Below are positions 51,401 to 59,081 of a DNA stretch of 64,000 nt, one piece after another. Made by a program: the position numbers and the translations under genes. The notes under the pieces are model-generated. The model worked only from the letters and a program-made list of their open reading frames with translations. It ran no database searches and was not told the origin of the DNA. Origin of the DNA: Massilia sp. NR 4-1. Its GTDB lineage: Bacteria; Pseudomonadota; Gammaproteobacteria; Burkholderiales; Burkholderiaceae_D. The first letter of the stretch is position 1, and the number at the start of each line of letters is the position of its first letter. The stretch is taken from contig NZ_CP012201.1 in assembly GCF_001191005.1 (NCBI RefSeq), positions 5,890,001-5,954,000 on the forward strand. The letters run 5' to 3'.

Positions 51401-51651
51401 ACGTCCACGCCTTCGCGGAAATAGCTGCGCGCCACTTCCTTGAACGGCAGGAAACCATGACGGTCTTCGCCATAGCTGACGAAACAGGCTTCCAGGGAGG
51501 GTTCGATACGGGTGATGACGCCTTTGTAGATATTTGACTTGCGCTGCTCGCGTCCAGCAGTTTCGATGTCGATATCGATCAGTTTCTGACCGTCGACAAT
51601 TGCTACGCGCAGCTCCTCTTGCTGCGTAGCATTAAACAACATGCGTTTCAT
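48439..51651 (-). CDS. rne: Ribonuclease E
   Basis: 1070 residues from the ATG at 51649-51651 (MKRMLFNATQQEELRVAIVDGQ), with GGAG 9 bp upstream. The catalytic half (about 1-520) has the S1 domain (NIYKGVITRIEPSLEACFV), a 5'-sensor region, the DNase I-like site with catalytic Asp residues (ALVSVDVNSARATRG; LIVIDFIDM) and the zinc-link CPRCSGTGH. The C-terminal half is disordered: an Arg-rich stretch with repeats of RAERGERAERPE (RNA binding) and a long Ala/Val/Pro-rich tail. The tail ends in PVRVPRERKPLPPVS. It is the main endonuclease of mRNA decay and rRNA/tRNA maturation and scaffolds the degradosome. Confidence 0.96.
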   Translation of the reverse strand: MKRMLFNATQQEELRVAIVDGQKLIDIDIETAGREQRKSNIYKGVITRIEPSLEACFVSYGEDRHGFLPFKEVARSYFREGVDVRNASVKEALREGQEIVVQVEKEERGNKGAALTSFISLAGRYLVLMPNNPRGGGVSRRVEGEERQELRETMDKLDLPQGMSVIARTAGIGRTVEELQWDLNYLMQLWRAIEGASKAGSGAFLIYQESSLVIRAIRDYFQPDIGEILIDTDEIYDQAHQFMSHVMPDMVHRVKRYSDDVPLFSRFQIEHQIETAYSRTVPLPSGGAIVIDHTEALVSVDVNSARATRGSDIETTAFNTNLEAAEEVARQLRLRDLGGLIVIDFIDMEVAKNQREVEQRLKDALHHDRARVQMGKISRFGLMELSRQRLRPSLSEGSHVTCPRCSGTGHIRDTESSALQVLRIIQEEAMKENSAAIHVQVPVDVAAFLLNEKRGEVLKIENRHRITVILIPNKHLDTPHYKLERIKHDDPRLEDSAASYTMAEQAETDMAFSKRQKEEAKPRQEAVVKTITPAQPAPMVDRKPAAEAVKPAAPAAAAAAEQGFFAKLISFFTGKKEEAPATAAPAIASKPSSSERGDRNARGPRGRNRNAKGRERDEREGGARAAGTDEAPKAAEGRPARPPRPPREPREAREGQPADAPRAERAERGERAERPERAERAERGERAERPPRPPREPRGEKAAVTEVKAEELALAAAGVGPAGATPAVDVPGLVKVPANAGPEGEDADGAEGGDEPRRRRRRGGRNRNRRERDGEGQDGAFAADGEAGDAGDAAIQAVAPAIAAVEAAEAVAPSAAPVVNAAVETTAPAAVVAETVAETAAVPAAAPVAPAAAVVTEVAAAAAPVQAEAAVVAAPVNAVAEAAAAPVEAVAEAAVAPVAAEAQPAVQAEAAPASVPAATVAAPAAAPVASAPAAEAVAAPAAVEAVAAPAVAAEAAAPEASAPAVAAVATVAAPVSAPAVAVAAPAPVAPAAAPVASAAAPAAAQPAAPAADLNALLGSVGLTMAATDPAKLRAAQEAAAQVAAPVRVPRERKPLPPVSDEPLVQVDTRR

Positions 51652-52209
51652 TTTTATAAACTCCGCGACCCGAAGGCCGTCTCCAGGCCGCTCCAAAGAG
51701 CGGCAAACGTACACGGATATACGCGGGAGTTAAGGAGGCTGCGGGGAAATGCCTCGTCATGCGGCGCTGCAGCGCAGAAGCGCTGCCGCCGCAAAGGGCG
51801 CATGAGGCTGATCGTCATGCCGAGTGCACGCACCGCGGGCAACTCATCCATGCGGCCCGACAGGGTCGGGGGCGGGAGTATGCGGGCGTGCGCAAAGCGT
51901 CGAGCCGGGCCTCTCCAGGATCCCGGCGAAACGGCAAGCGTTATCAGCTTCATCAACCAGCGAGCAACGACTTGGGGGCTTGCTCGCCGGACTTATCCTA
52001 ACAATCCAGCCAATCTAATCCCAGCACTCTTGCGCGCTATCCGATGGCCACAGTGGTGACCACCTTGATTCGCGCATGGGTGTGCGTATACATTTTTTCC
52101 ACCGAATTTGCATTTAGGCGAGGCCAGTGGATACGCCCCTGTGTAAAATGTGCTTTTATTCTTACACGTGCAGCAGCTTAAACCGCGGCAAAACGATTAT
52201 ATATTCAAA
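51652..52209. other. Divergent intergenic region rne / rluC (558 bp)
   Basis: No gene called. On the minus strand this should be the long 5' leader of rne. Two perfect hairpins are visible: GCAGCGC-AGAA-GCGCTGC (51769-51786) and CCCGAC-AGG-GTCGGG (51856-51870). A weak minus-strand promoter candidate is TGCAAA-16-TATACG around 52090-52117. In E. coli the rne leader mediates autoregulation; a similar role here is inference. The rluC-proximal end is AT-rich (52090-52210), with no good ribosome-binding site before rluC. Confidence 0.5.
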
Positions 52210-53232
52210 ATGAAGGACTTAGAGAGATTTTCTGGGAAGACAGGGCAAAACAAGGCCTCCCAGGCCCAGCCGGCTTCCCCCGCACCGGTCCTGCCGCAAG
52301 CACAATTCGTCACAATCACCGAAGAAGAGGCCGGACAGCGCATAGATAATTATCTGTTGCGTGTTTGCAAAGGCGTGCCGAAAAGCCATATCTACCGCAT
52401 CCTGCGCTCGGGCGAAGTGCGCGTCAACAAGGGCCGCATCGACCAGTTGTACCGTCTGGTACAGGGCGATGTGGTGCGTATTCCACCGGTCCGTGTTGCT
52501 GAAAAGAATGAGGCCAGCGTGCCGGCCGCCGAATTCAGCATTATTTTCGAGGACAGCCACCTGCTGGTCATCGACAAGCCGGCCGGCGTCGCCGTGCATG
52601 GCGGCTCGGGCGTCTCCTTCGGCGTCATCGAGCAATTGCGCGCTTCCCGCCCGGACGCCAAATTCCTGGAGCTGGTGCACCGCCTCGACCGCGAAACCTC
52701 GGGTTTGCTCTTGCTCGCCAAGAAACGTTCCGCGCTGACCAGCCTGCATGAGCAGATGCGCGACGGCCATACCGACAAGCGCTACCTGGTGCTGGCGGTA
52801 GGGGACTGGAAGAATAAGCGCCAGCATGTAAAATTGTCATTGCATAAATATACGACGGCCGATGGCGAACGCCGGGTGACGGTGGCGGCCGACGGCCAGC
52901 CTTCGCATACGGTATTCTCCCTGCTGCGCAAGTTTGAAAAATTTGCCTTGCTGGAAGCCGAGCTGAAAACCGGCCGTACGCACCAGATTCGCGTTCATCT
53001 GGCATCGTCGGGCTTCCCAATTGCAGGTGACGATAAATATGGCGATTTCGCCCTGAACAAAGCTTTGCAAAAAGCCGATGCCACGCGTGGCGCCCTGAAA
53101 CGCATGTTTCTGCATGCCCATCAGATTACGTTTACCCACCCGGAATCGGGTAAACGCATGACGCTGAATGCGCCGCTGGCCGCCGAGTGCGATCGCTTCC
53201 TGCAGAGCCTGGGTCCGGCGCTGCCGCACTAA
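52210..53232 (+). CDS. rluC: 23S rRNA pseudouridine synthase RluC
   Basis: 340 residues from the ATG at 52210; a GTG at 52150 is possible but adds unconserved residues. An S4 domain (about 40-100: GQRIDNYLLRVCKGVPKSHIY and ILRSGEVRVNKGR) precedes the RluA-type catalytic domain with Asp160 in LVHRLDRETSGLLLLAK, then KTGRTHQIRVHLA and DDKYGD. It isomerises U955, U2504 and U2580 of 23S rRNA in E. coli. The rne/rluC divergent pairing is widely conserved. Confidence 0.95.
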   Translation: MKDLERFSGKTGQNKASQAQPASPAPVLPQAQFVTITEEEAGQRIDNYLLRVCKGVPKSHIYRILRSGEVRVNKGRIDQLYRLVQGDVVRIPPVRVAEKNEASVPAAEFSIIFEDSHLLVIDKPAGVAVHGGSGVSFGVIEQLRASRPDAKFLELVHRLDRETSGLLLLAKKRSALTSLHEQMRDGHTDKRYLVLAVGDWKNKRQHVKLSLHKYTTADGERRVTVAADGQPSHTVFSLLRKFEKFALLEAELKTGRTHQIRVHLASSGFPIAGDDKYGDFALNKALQKADATRGALKRMFLHAHQITFTHPESGKRMTLNAPLAAECDRFLQSLGPALPH

Positions 53233-53270
53233 CACTATTAGAGGAGCCAGCCGCGGGCCGGCTGGGGAAA

Positions 53271-53930
53271 ATGTCAAGAAAGCAATTTGATCTGATCGTC
53301 TTCGATTGGGATGGCACGCTGATGGACAGCACGGCGGCCATCGTCAAGTGCATCCAGGCCGCCGCCAAGGACCTGGGCTTGCCGGTGCCGGGCGAGGCCG
53401 CCGCCGCCCATGTGATCGGCCTCGGCCTGCACGAAGCCATGCAGGCCGTGCTGCCCGAGGTCGATCCGAAATACCATGCGCGCATGGTGGAGCGCTACCG
53501 CTACCACTTCCTGAGCCGCGACCATGAGCTGACCCTGTTCCAGGGCGTGCGCGCGATGCTGCAGGAATTGGCGCAGGAAGGTTATTTCCTGGCCGTAGCC
53601 ACGGGCAAGAGCCGGGTCGGCCTGAACCGCGCGCTCAACGATGTGGGCCTGTTGTCGGCCTTCGACGCGACGCGTTGCGCAGATGAAACATTCTCCAAGC
53701 CCCATCCCGCCATGCTGCAAGAGCTGACGCGCGAACTGGGCCAGGATCTCAAGCGCACCGTGATGATCGGCGACACCACCCATGACCTGCTGATGGCGCA
53801 GAACGCCGGCGCGGCCGGCATCGCCGTCGAATACGGCGCCCACCCGATCCACCAGCTGCAAGCCTGCAATCCGCTGTTCTCCGCGCGTTCCATCGCCGAG
53901 CTGCACCAATGGCTGAACGAGAACGCCTGA
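53271..53930 (+). CDS. HAD-IA family phosphatase (Gph-like)
   Basis: 219 residues from the ATG at 53271. HAD motif I is DWDGTLMDS (nucleophile and acid Asp), motif II is in LAVATGKSR, motif III is the Lys of FSKPHPAM and motif IV is MIGDTTHDLLMA. A helical cap lies between I and II. This gene regularly follows rluC in betaproteobacteria. The substrate may be phosphoglycolate or another small phosphate ester. Its stop overlaps the Rieske gene start (TGATG). Confidence 0.88.
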   Translation: MSRKQFDLIVFDWDGTLMDSTAAIVKCIQAAAKDLGLPVPGEAAAAHVIGLGLHEAMQAVLPEVDPKYHARMVERYRYHFLSRDHELTLFQGVRAMLQELAQEGYFLAVATGKSRVGLNRALNDVGLLSAFDATRCADETFSKPHPAMLQELTRELGQDLKRTVMIGDTTHDLLMAQNAGAAGIAVEYGAHPIHQLQACNPLFSARSIAELHQWLNENA

Positions 53931-54304
53931 TGAGCGAGAACCCTGACATCCTGATCTGCGCCTCCGACGACCTGGCCGAAGGCGGCAAGGGCGTGCGCTT
54001 CCCCGTCACGGCCGGCGGCGAGGACGGCACCGGCTTCGTGGTGCGCTATGGCGGCAAGGCGTACGGCTATCTGAACCGCTGCGCCCACGTGCCCATCGAG
54101 CTGGACTGGGCGCCCGGCGAATTCTTCGAGTCGAGCGGCCTGTACATCATGTGTTCGACCCATGGCGCCGTGTATGTGCCGGAAAGCGGCCACTGTGCCG
54201 GCGGCCCGTGCAAGGGCGGCCGCCTGCGGCCGATCACGGTGAGCGAGCGCGATCAGCAGATTTTCTGGCAACCGGACGATTACGTCCGTCCGGCGCGCGC
54301 CTAA
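53930..54304 (+). CDS. Rieske [2Fe-2S] ferredoxin-like protein
   Basis: 124 residues from the ATG at 53930, overlapping the HAD stop by one base. The cluster ligands are Cys and His of NRCAHVPIEL and of MCSTHGAVY, the spacing expected for Rieske proteins. The later CAGGPCKGG stretch is typical of small soluble Rieske ferredoxins. The redox partner is unknown. It lies in the rluC-HAD-Rieske-sppA unit. Confidence 0.9.
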   Translation: MSENPDILICASDDLAEGGKGVRFPVTAGGEDGTGFVVRYGGKAYGYLNRCAHVPIELDWAPGEFFESSGLYIMCSTHGAVYVPESGHCAGGPCKGGRLRPITVSERDQQIFWQPDDYVRPARA

Positions 54305-54331
54305 AGCGCCGCCTTTCACGAAAAGTAGAGC

Positions 54332-55369
54332 ATGAACGAGAACACTGAGAATCCCGGCAACGCCGCTGGCCTGCCGCCGCCCCCGCCACCGGCGCCGCCG
54401 GCCGCACCCGCCGACGAGGGCGTGCCGCCCATCAAGTGGGAGCGGGAGGTGCTGGAGAAGCTGGTGTTCGCCACCCTGAAGGAGCAGCGCGCCAACCGCC
54501 GCTGGAGCATCTTCTTCAAGGTCTTCATGCTGGTGATCGTGTTCCTGGCCGTGGTCAGCTATTTCGATATCGACCTGATGGGCGGAGATGCCGAGTCTTT
54601 GGGGCGGCATACGGCCCTGATCGAGATCGAAGGCAATATCGAGGCGGAGGGCAGCGGCGCCGCCTCGGTGGTGATCCCGGCCCTCAATAAGGCGTTTTCC
54701 GACAGCGGTTCGGTGGCCGTGGTGCTGCACATTAACAGCCCGGGCGGCAGCGCGGTGCAGGCCGGCATGATCGTCGACGAGGTGCACCGCCTGCGCAAGG
54801 GCTATCCGACCAAGCCGCTGTATGTGGTGGTCGACGAGATCTGCGCCTCGGGCGGCTATTACATCGCGGCCTCGGCCGACAAGATCTATGTCGACAAGGC
54901 CAGCCTGATCGGCTCGATCGGGGTGCTGATGGACGGTTTCGGCTTCACCGGCGCCATGGACAAGCTGGGCGTGGAGCGGCGCCTGCTGACGGCCGGCGCC
55001 AACAAGGGCTTCCTCGACCCGTTCAGCCCGCAGTCCGACAAGCAGAAGCAGCATGCCCAGAGCATGCTCAATGAAATCCACGGGCAGTTCATCGAGGTGG
55101 TGCGCACGGGCCGCGGCAAGCGCCTGAAGGAAACGCCGGACATGTTCTCGGGCCTGTTCTGGACCGGCGCGCGCGCCATCGAGATGGGCCTGGCCGACGG
55201 CCTGGGCAGCGTGGACAGCGTGGCGCGCGATGTGATCGACGCGCCCGACATCATCGACTACACCCAGCATGAGGGCTTGCAGGAGCGCGTGCTGAAGAAA
55301 TTCGGCGCCGCCGTCGGTTCCGGCGCGATCAAGGCGGCCAGCGACGCGGCCCGTCCCGCCCTGCGCTGA
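54332..55369 (+). CDS. sppA: Signal peptide peptidase SppA, short form (S49)
   Basis: 345 residues. A cytoplasmic Pro/Ala-rich N-terminus (14-27) is followed by one membrane helix (FFKVFMLVIVFLAVVSYF, about 60-77) and a periplasmic S49 domain. The catalytic dyad is Ser173 (EICASGGYY) with Lys225 (GANKGFLDPF), 52 residues apart as in B. subtilis SppA. HINSPGGSAVQAG and KASLIGSIGV are also typical. It degrades leftover signal peptides in the membrane. It is the last gene of the rluC unit. Confidence 0.94.
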   Translation: MNENTENPGNAAGLPPPPPPAPPAAPADEGVPPIKWEREVLEKLVFATLKEQRANRRWSIFFKVFMLVIVFLAVVSYFDIDLMGGDAESLGRHTALIEIEGNIEAEGSGAASVVIPALNKAFSDSGSVAVVLHINSPGGSAVQAGMIVDEVHRLRKGYPTKPLYVVVDEICASGGYYIAASADKIYVDKASLIGSIGVLMDGFGFTGAMDKLGVERRLLTAGANKGFLDPFSPQSDKQKQHAQSMLNEIHGQFIEVVRTGRGKRLKETPDMFSGLFWTGARAIEMGLADGLGSVDSVARDVIDAPDIIDYTQHEGLQERVLKKFGAAVGSGAIKAASDAARPALR

Positions 55370-55420
55370 ATTGCGTTAAGAGAGCAACAGACAAGATTGG
55401 CAGTTTGCTCTTGTTACGCC

Positions 55421-55448
55421 TTGTATATTCCCGGCCGTGGGCTATAGT
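55421..55448 (+). promoter_or_regulatory. Putative promoter of the candidate small RNA
   Basis: TTGTAT (55421-55426) and TATAGT (55443-55448) with a 16-bp spacer, placed in the otherwise empty stretch after sppA. Transcription should begin near 55455. Confidence 0.45.
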
Positions 55449-55454
55449 GGTGAT

Positions 55455-55625
55455 GTAGTTCGTTCCAAGGGAGGGCTTATACAAGAAGTTGAAGGTTGGC
55501 TTAAGCTGACATTGCGATGGAACTACTCCCGGCGCATCGTGCATGCGCCCACCGAGTGAAATCACTTCCTCGAATGTGTTCCGGGATGGAACAAGAGAAC
55601 GGCGGCCTCTGGCCGCTGTTTTCAT
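55455..55625 (+). ncRNA. Candidate structured small RNA, about 170 nt
   Basis: No coding frame fits, yet the stretch holds a promoter-like pair, several hairpins and a terminator in sequence. Stems seen are GTAGTTC/GAACTAC (55455-55461 with 55520-55526), GGCGCAT-CGTGC-ATGCGCC (55531-55549, perfect), AGTG-AAAT-CACT (55555-55566) and GTTCC-GGGAT-GGAAC (55578-55592). The terminator stem at 55598-55620 comes last. GGA motifs occur in loops and linkers, which would suit CsrA/RsmA binding. It does not match 6S RNA, tmRNA or a riboswitch that I know. Expression is unproven. Confidence 0.45.
55598..55620 (+). terminator. Terminator of the candidate small RNA (shared with the opposite ORF)
   Basis: Stem AACGGCGGCC / GGCCGCTGTT with one G-U wobble and a TCT loop, followed by TTCATTT on the plus strand. 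The 67-codon minus-strand ORF ends at 55622, so the hairpin may also end that transcript. Confidence 0.6.
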
Positions 55626-55825
55626 TTCAGCGCATTCTCATCGGCATGGAAGCCGCCGGCCTGCAGCCAGTCCTGGTAATGTTGCTGCAGGTGCGCATGC
55701 CAGTGCCATTGCAGGGTATGGCCGCCGAGCGGGGCGCCGCCGCGCCAGCGCGCGAGGGCGGCGTCGGTTTCATGTTGGGCCGCTTGTTCGGCGGTGGCAC
55801 GGATATCGCTGTCGTGGATTTGCAT
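55622..55825 (-). CDS. Small His-rich protein of unknown function (67 aa), possibly FNR-controlled
   Basis: 67 residues starting MQIHDSDIRATAEQAAQHE. GGGAGAG lies 8-10 bp before the ATG, and codon use matches the neighbours. The centre is rich in aromatic and His residues (GHTLQWHWHAHLQQHYQDW); there is no signal peptide or membrane helix. I do not recognise a family. A perfect FNR box (55931-55944) lies upstream. A minus-strand TACACT at 55904-55909 is about 28 bp from the box centre, which puts the start about 41 bp away, the standard class II distance. Confidence 0.5.
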   Translation of the reverse strand: MQIHDSDIRATAEQAAQHETDAALARWRGGAPLGGHTLQWHWHAHLQQHYQDWLQAGGFHADENALK

Positions 55826-55930
55826 GATCTGGCTCTCCCGTAAATTCTGATCGTGCTCGATGAAATCCTAGGGCACGTTAAGTAGATTCCTACATTTGTT
55901 TCCAGTGTATCGATGGGATCGGTCAGCAGT

Positions 55931-55944
55931 TTGATTTATATCAA
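55931..55944. promoter_or_regulatory. Perfect FNR/Anr-type box between the small ORF and rsuA
   Basis: TTGAT-TTAT-ATCAA matches the consensus at all ten positions. Toward the minus strand its centre is about 41 bp from a start set by TACACT (55904-55909), fitting activation of the 67-codon ORF. Toward the plus strand the -10 TAAAAT (55974-55979) puts it about 48 bp from the rsuA start, a less usual distance. Confidence 0.7.
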
Positions 55945-55987
55945 TCGCTTGGCGGGTGCCAGGCCAAATCCGGTAAAATCCCGCCCC

Positions 55988-56704
55988 ATGAGTAAATTAT
56001 CCCTAGACCGTATCCTGCAATCGCAGGGTTTCGGCACCCGCAAATACTGCCGCGCCCTGATCGAAGACGGCGACGTCCTGGTCGCTGGCGCGGTGCAGGA
56101 CAATTACAAGACCACCTTCGACACCGAGGGCCTGGTGCTGCAGGTCTTCGAGGAAGAGTGGGTCTACCGCGAACACCTGTACCTGGCCCTGTACAAGCCG
56201 GCCGATTATGAGTGCTCGCGCAAGCCCAGCCACCATCCCGGCGTACTGACCCTGCTGCCCGAACAGTTCAGCTGGCGCGAAGTGCAGCCGGTGGGCCGCC
56301 TCGACCACGACACCACGGGCATGCTGCTGATGTCGGACGACGGCCCCTTCATCCACGCCCAGTCCTCGCCCAAGCGCCACGTGCCCAAGGTCTACCAGGC
56401 CACCACCCACGACCCGGTGACGCCGGAACTGATCGCGCAATTGCGCGCCGGCGTCCAGCTGCACGACGAACCGGCGCCGCTGGCGGCCCTGGTCTGCGAG
56501 CAGCGCGGCGCGCACCAGCTGGAAATCGTGCTGGAACAGGGCAAATACCACCAGGTCAAGCGCATGCTGGCGGCGGCCGGCAACCATTGCAGCGCGCTGC
56601 ACCGCTCCGCCATCGGCGGCCTGGAACTGGCGTCGCTCGGCCTGCAAGAGGGCGAGTGGTGCTATCTGACGCCGGAACAGCTGGCCTTGCTGGCCCCGGC
56701 CTGA
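55988..56704 (+). CDS. rsuA: 16S rRNA pseudouridine synthase, RsuA family
   Basis: 238 residues from the ATG at 55988. The N-terminal S4-like part (LSLDRILQSQGFGTRKYCRAL) precedes the RsuA-type catalytic domain with Asp106 in VGRLDHDTTGMLLMSDDG. The end KYHQVKRMLAAAGNHCSALHR is characteristic of RsuA/RluB/E/F proteins, and the KRMxAAxGNH form suits RsuA (U516 of 16S rRNA). Assignment within the subfamily is probable rather than certain. TAAAAT at 55974-55979 is a likely -10. Confidence 0.85.
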   Translation: MSKLSLDRILQSQGFGTRKYCRALIEDGDVLVAGAVQDNYKTTFDTEGLVLQVFEEEWVYREHLYLALYKPADYECSRKPSHHPGVLTLLPEQFSWREVQPVGRLDHDTTGMLLMSDDGPFIHAQSSPKRHVPKVYQATTHDPVTPELIAQLRAGVQLHDEPAPLAALVCEQRGAHQLEIVLEQGKYHQVKRMLAAAGNHCSALHRSAIGGLELASLGLQEGEWCYLTPEQLALLAPA

Positions 56705-56774
56705 GGGGCGCGGCCCGCCGCGCCGGGCGGGCATCTGCTACAGTTGCGCTCTTCGCAACCAACCGTTCCCGCCC

Positions 56775-57758
56775 ATGAAACTGGCAACCCTGAAAGACGG
56801 CACGCGCGACGGCCAGCTGGCCATCGTCGCGCGCGATCTCAAAACGGCCGTGCTGGCCGACGGCATCGCCGCCACCCTGCAGCGTGCGCTCGACGACTGG
56901 GCCTTCCTGGCGCCCCAGCTCGACGAACTGTCGCGCCAGCTCAACGAGGGCAGGGCGCGCCGCAGCTTCGACTTCGCCCCGCAGCGCTGCATGGCGCCGC
57001 TGCCGCGCGCCTACCAGTGGGCCGACGGCTCGGCCTATGTCAACCATGTGGAGTTGGTACGCCAGGCGCGCAATGCCGAGATGCCGGCCGCGTTCTGGGA
57101 AGACCCGCTGATGTACCAGGGCGGCAGCGACGATTTCCTCGGCCCCTGCGACGATATCGTGCTGCGCCACGAGGAATGGGGGCTGGACTTCGAGGCCGAG
57201 GTGGCCGTCATCACCGGCGATGTGCCGATGGGGGCCACGCCCGACCAGGCGCAGCAGCAAATCCGCCTGCTGACCCTGGTCAACGATGTTTCGCTGCGCA
57301 ATCTGATTCCCGATGAGCTGGCCAAGGGCTTCGGCTTCCTCCAGTCCAAGCCCGCCACCAGCTTTGCCCCCGTGGCGCTGACGCCGGACGAGCTGGGCGC
57401 GGCCTGGCAGGACAGCAAGCTGCACCTGCCGCTGCGCTCGGCCTGGAACGGCAAGCTGGTGGGTCAGCCGCATGCCGGCGTCGACATGGTGTTCAATTTC
57501 GCCCAGCTGATCGCCCACCTGTGCAAGACGCGCAATGCGCGCGCCGGCACCATCGTCGGTTCCGGCACGGTGTCGAACCAGGATGCCCGCAAGGGTTATT
57601 CCTGCATTGCCGAGCAGCGCTGCCGGGAAACCATCGCCGACGGCAAGCCGAGCACGCCGTTCATGGGCTTCGGCGACACCATCCGCATCGAGATGCTCGA
57701 TGCCGACGGCAAATCGCTGTTCGGCGCCATCGAACAGCGGGTGTGCGCGGCATCCTGA
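56775..57758 (+). CDS. Fumarylacetoacetate hydrolase (FAH) family protein
   Basis: 327 residues. The C-terminal FAH domain shows the metal ligands: Glu residues of LDFEAEVAVITGD and the Asp of LVNDVSLRN. FVQSKPATSF-type FGFLQSKPATSFAPVAL and GTIVGSGTVSN also match. The N-terminal part (SFDFAPQRCMAPLPRAYQW) resembles the betaproteobacterial FAH-like group used in aromatic or amino-acid catabolism. The reaction is probably C-C bond hydrolysis or decarboxylation of a 2-oxo acid. It stands alone, in the same orientation as rsuA. Confidence 0.88.
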   Translation: MKLATLKDGTRDGQLAIVARDLKTAVLADGIAATLQRALDDWAFLAPQLDELSRQLNEGRARRSFDFAPQRCMAPLPRAYQWADGSAYVNHVELVRQARNAEMPAAFWEDPLMYQGGSDDFLGPCDDIVLRHEEWGLDFEAEVAVITGDVPMGATPDQAQQQIRLLTLVNDVSLRNLIPDELAKGFGFLQSKPATSFAPVALTPDELGAAWQDSKLHLPLRSAWNGKLVGQPHAGVDMVFNFAQLIAHLCKTRNARAGTIVGSGTVSNQDARKGYSCIAEQRCRETIADGKPSTPFMGFGDTIRIEMLDADGKSLFGAIEQRVCAAS

Positions 57759-57896
57759 GATTATTTCTATTTGGCAATAAAATGAAACAAGGTGGGGAAA
57801 GTCCGCCTGTTCCGCCGATGGCCGTCATGGCTTAGCGGCAATAATGTCTCCTGCCAGGCCGCCGGGTGTCCGCGCCGGCCTTACCAGGAGCAGTAG

Positions 57897-59081
57897 ATGG
57901 CTGAAGACAGCGAAGCCGAAAAGACCGAACCGGCGTCACAGCGGCGCCTCGAGCAGGCGCGCGAAGAAGGCGACGTTCCCCGGTCGCGCGAAGTGGCGAC
58001 CTTTACCGTGCTGATGGCGGCGGGCGCCGGCCTGTGGCTGACCGGTTCCGGCCTGGTGCGGCAGTTAAGTGCGGCGCTGGTGTCCGGCCTGTCGCTGACG
58101 CGCGAGCAAATCTTCAATCCCGATGTGCTGATTACCCGCATCCTGGTCGATGTGGTGCAGGTCATCGTGGCCTGCCTGCCGCTGGCGGTGGCGGTGATGA
58201 TCGTGGCCCTCGCTTCGCCCTTGCTGGTGGGCGGCTGGCTGTTCAGCGGCAAGGCCGTCAGCCCGAATTTCATGAAGCTCAATCCGATCAACGGCTTGGG
58301 CAATCTGGTGTCCAAGAATGCGCTGGTGGAGCTGGTCAAGGCCATCCTGAAAACCCTGATCGTGGCCGCCGTCGCCTGGCTGGTGGTGCTCAAGCAGAAG
58401 GAAGCCGTGTTCGGTCTCGTCAACGAGCCGCTCAAGCTGGGCAGCGTCCACCTGCTGGAGATGCTGGCCATGAGTTTCCTGTTCATCGTCGGCGCGCTCG
58501 GCTTCATCGCCGCCATCGATGCGCCGTACCAGATGTGGCATTACGCCAACAAGCTGAAGATGACGCGCCAGGAGTTGATCCAGGAGTCCAAGGAGTCGGA
58601 CGGCAATCCCCAGATCAAGGGCAAGATCCGCCAGTTGCAGCGCGAGATGGCCAAGCGCCGCATGATGGCCGAGGTGCCGACCGCCGACGTGGTGGTGACC
58701 AACCCGACCCATTTCGCGGTCGCGCTCAAATACGTCGATGGCGCCGGCGGCGCGCCGAAGGTGGTGGCCAAGGGTACCGACGCGGTGGCGGCCAAGATCC
58801 GCGAACTGGCCAAGGAACACCGGGTGGCGATCCTGGAAGCGCCGGCCCTGGCCCGCGCGCTGCACAAGCATACCGAGATCGGCGACGAGATTTCGCCGCG
58901 CCTGTATGCCGCCGTGGCCGAAGTGCTGGCCTATGTCTTCCAGTTGCGCGCCTACCGTCCGGGCGGCCAGTATCCGGAGCGTCCGCGCAAACTCGAGGTG
59001 CCGGACGATATGGATCCGCTGCATCCGGCCTATCAACAAGCACAAGCGCAAGCACACAACAATACGGGAGCTAATCCATGA
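57897..59081 (+). CDS. flhB: Flagellar export apparatus protein FlhB
   Basis: 394 residues. Four membrane helices lie in the N-terminal about 215 residues, followed by a cytoplasmic domain with the self-cleavage motif NPTH at 269-272 (VVTNPTHFAVAL), exactly as in Salmonella FlhB. The start MAEDSEAEKTEPASQRRLEQAREEGDVPRSRE is the family hallmark, shown here only in part by AEKTEPASQRRLEQAREEGD. It switches export from rod/hook to filament substrates. CAGGAG precedes the ATG. The last 4 bases overlap flhA. Confidence 0.97.
   Translation: MAEDSEAEKTEPASQRRLEQAREEGDVPRSREVATFTVLMAAGAGLWLTGSGLVRQLSAALVSGLSLTREQIFNPDVLITRILVDVVQVIVACLPLAVAVMIVALASPLLVGGWLFSGKAVSPNFMKLNPINGLGNLVSKNALVELVKAILKTLIVAAVAWLVVLKQKEAVFGLVNEPLKLGSVHLLEMLAMSFLFIVGALGFIAAIDAPYQMWHYANKLKMTRQELIQESKESDGNPQIKGKIRQLQREMAKRRMMAEVPTADVVVTNPTHFAVALKYVDGAGGAPKVVAKGTDAVAAKIRELAKEHRVAILEAPALARALHKHTEIGDEISPRLYAAVAEVLAYVFQLRAYRPGGQYPERPRKLEVPDDMDPLHPAYQQAQAQAHNNTGANP

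Noticed and set aside
48931..51537. An 868-codon open frame on the plus strand
   Set aside because: Antisense to rne; composition is an artefact of the GC-rich codons of RNase E.
57794..57825. Possible flagellar sigma-28 promoter before flhB (GAAA and GCCGATGG)
   Set aside because: The spacer is 13 bp from GAAA, not about 15, and the first block matches poorly. Too weak to call.
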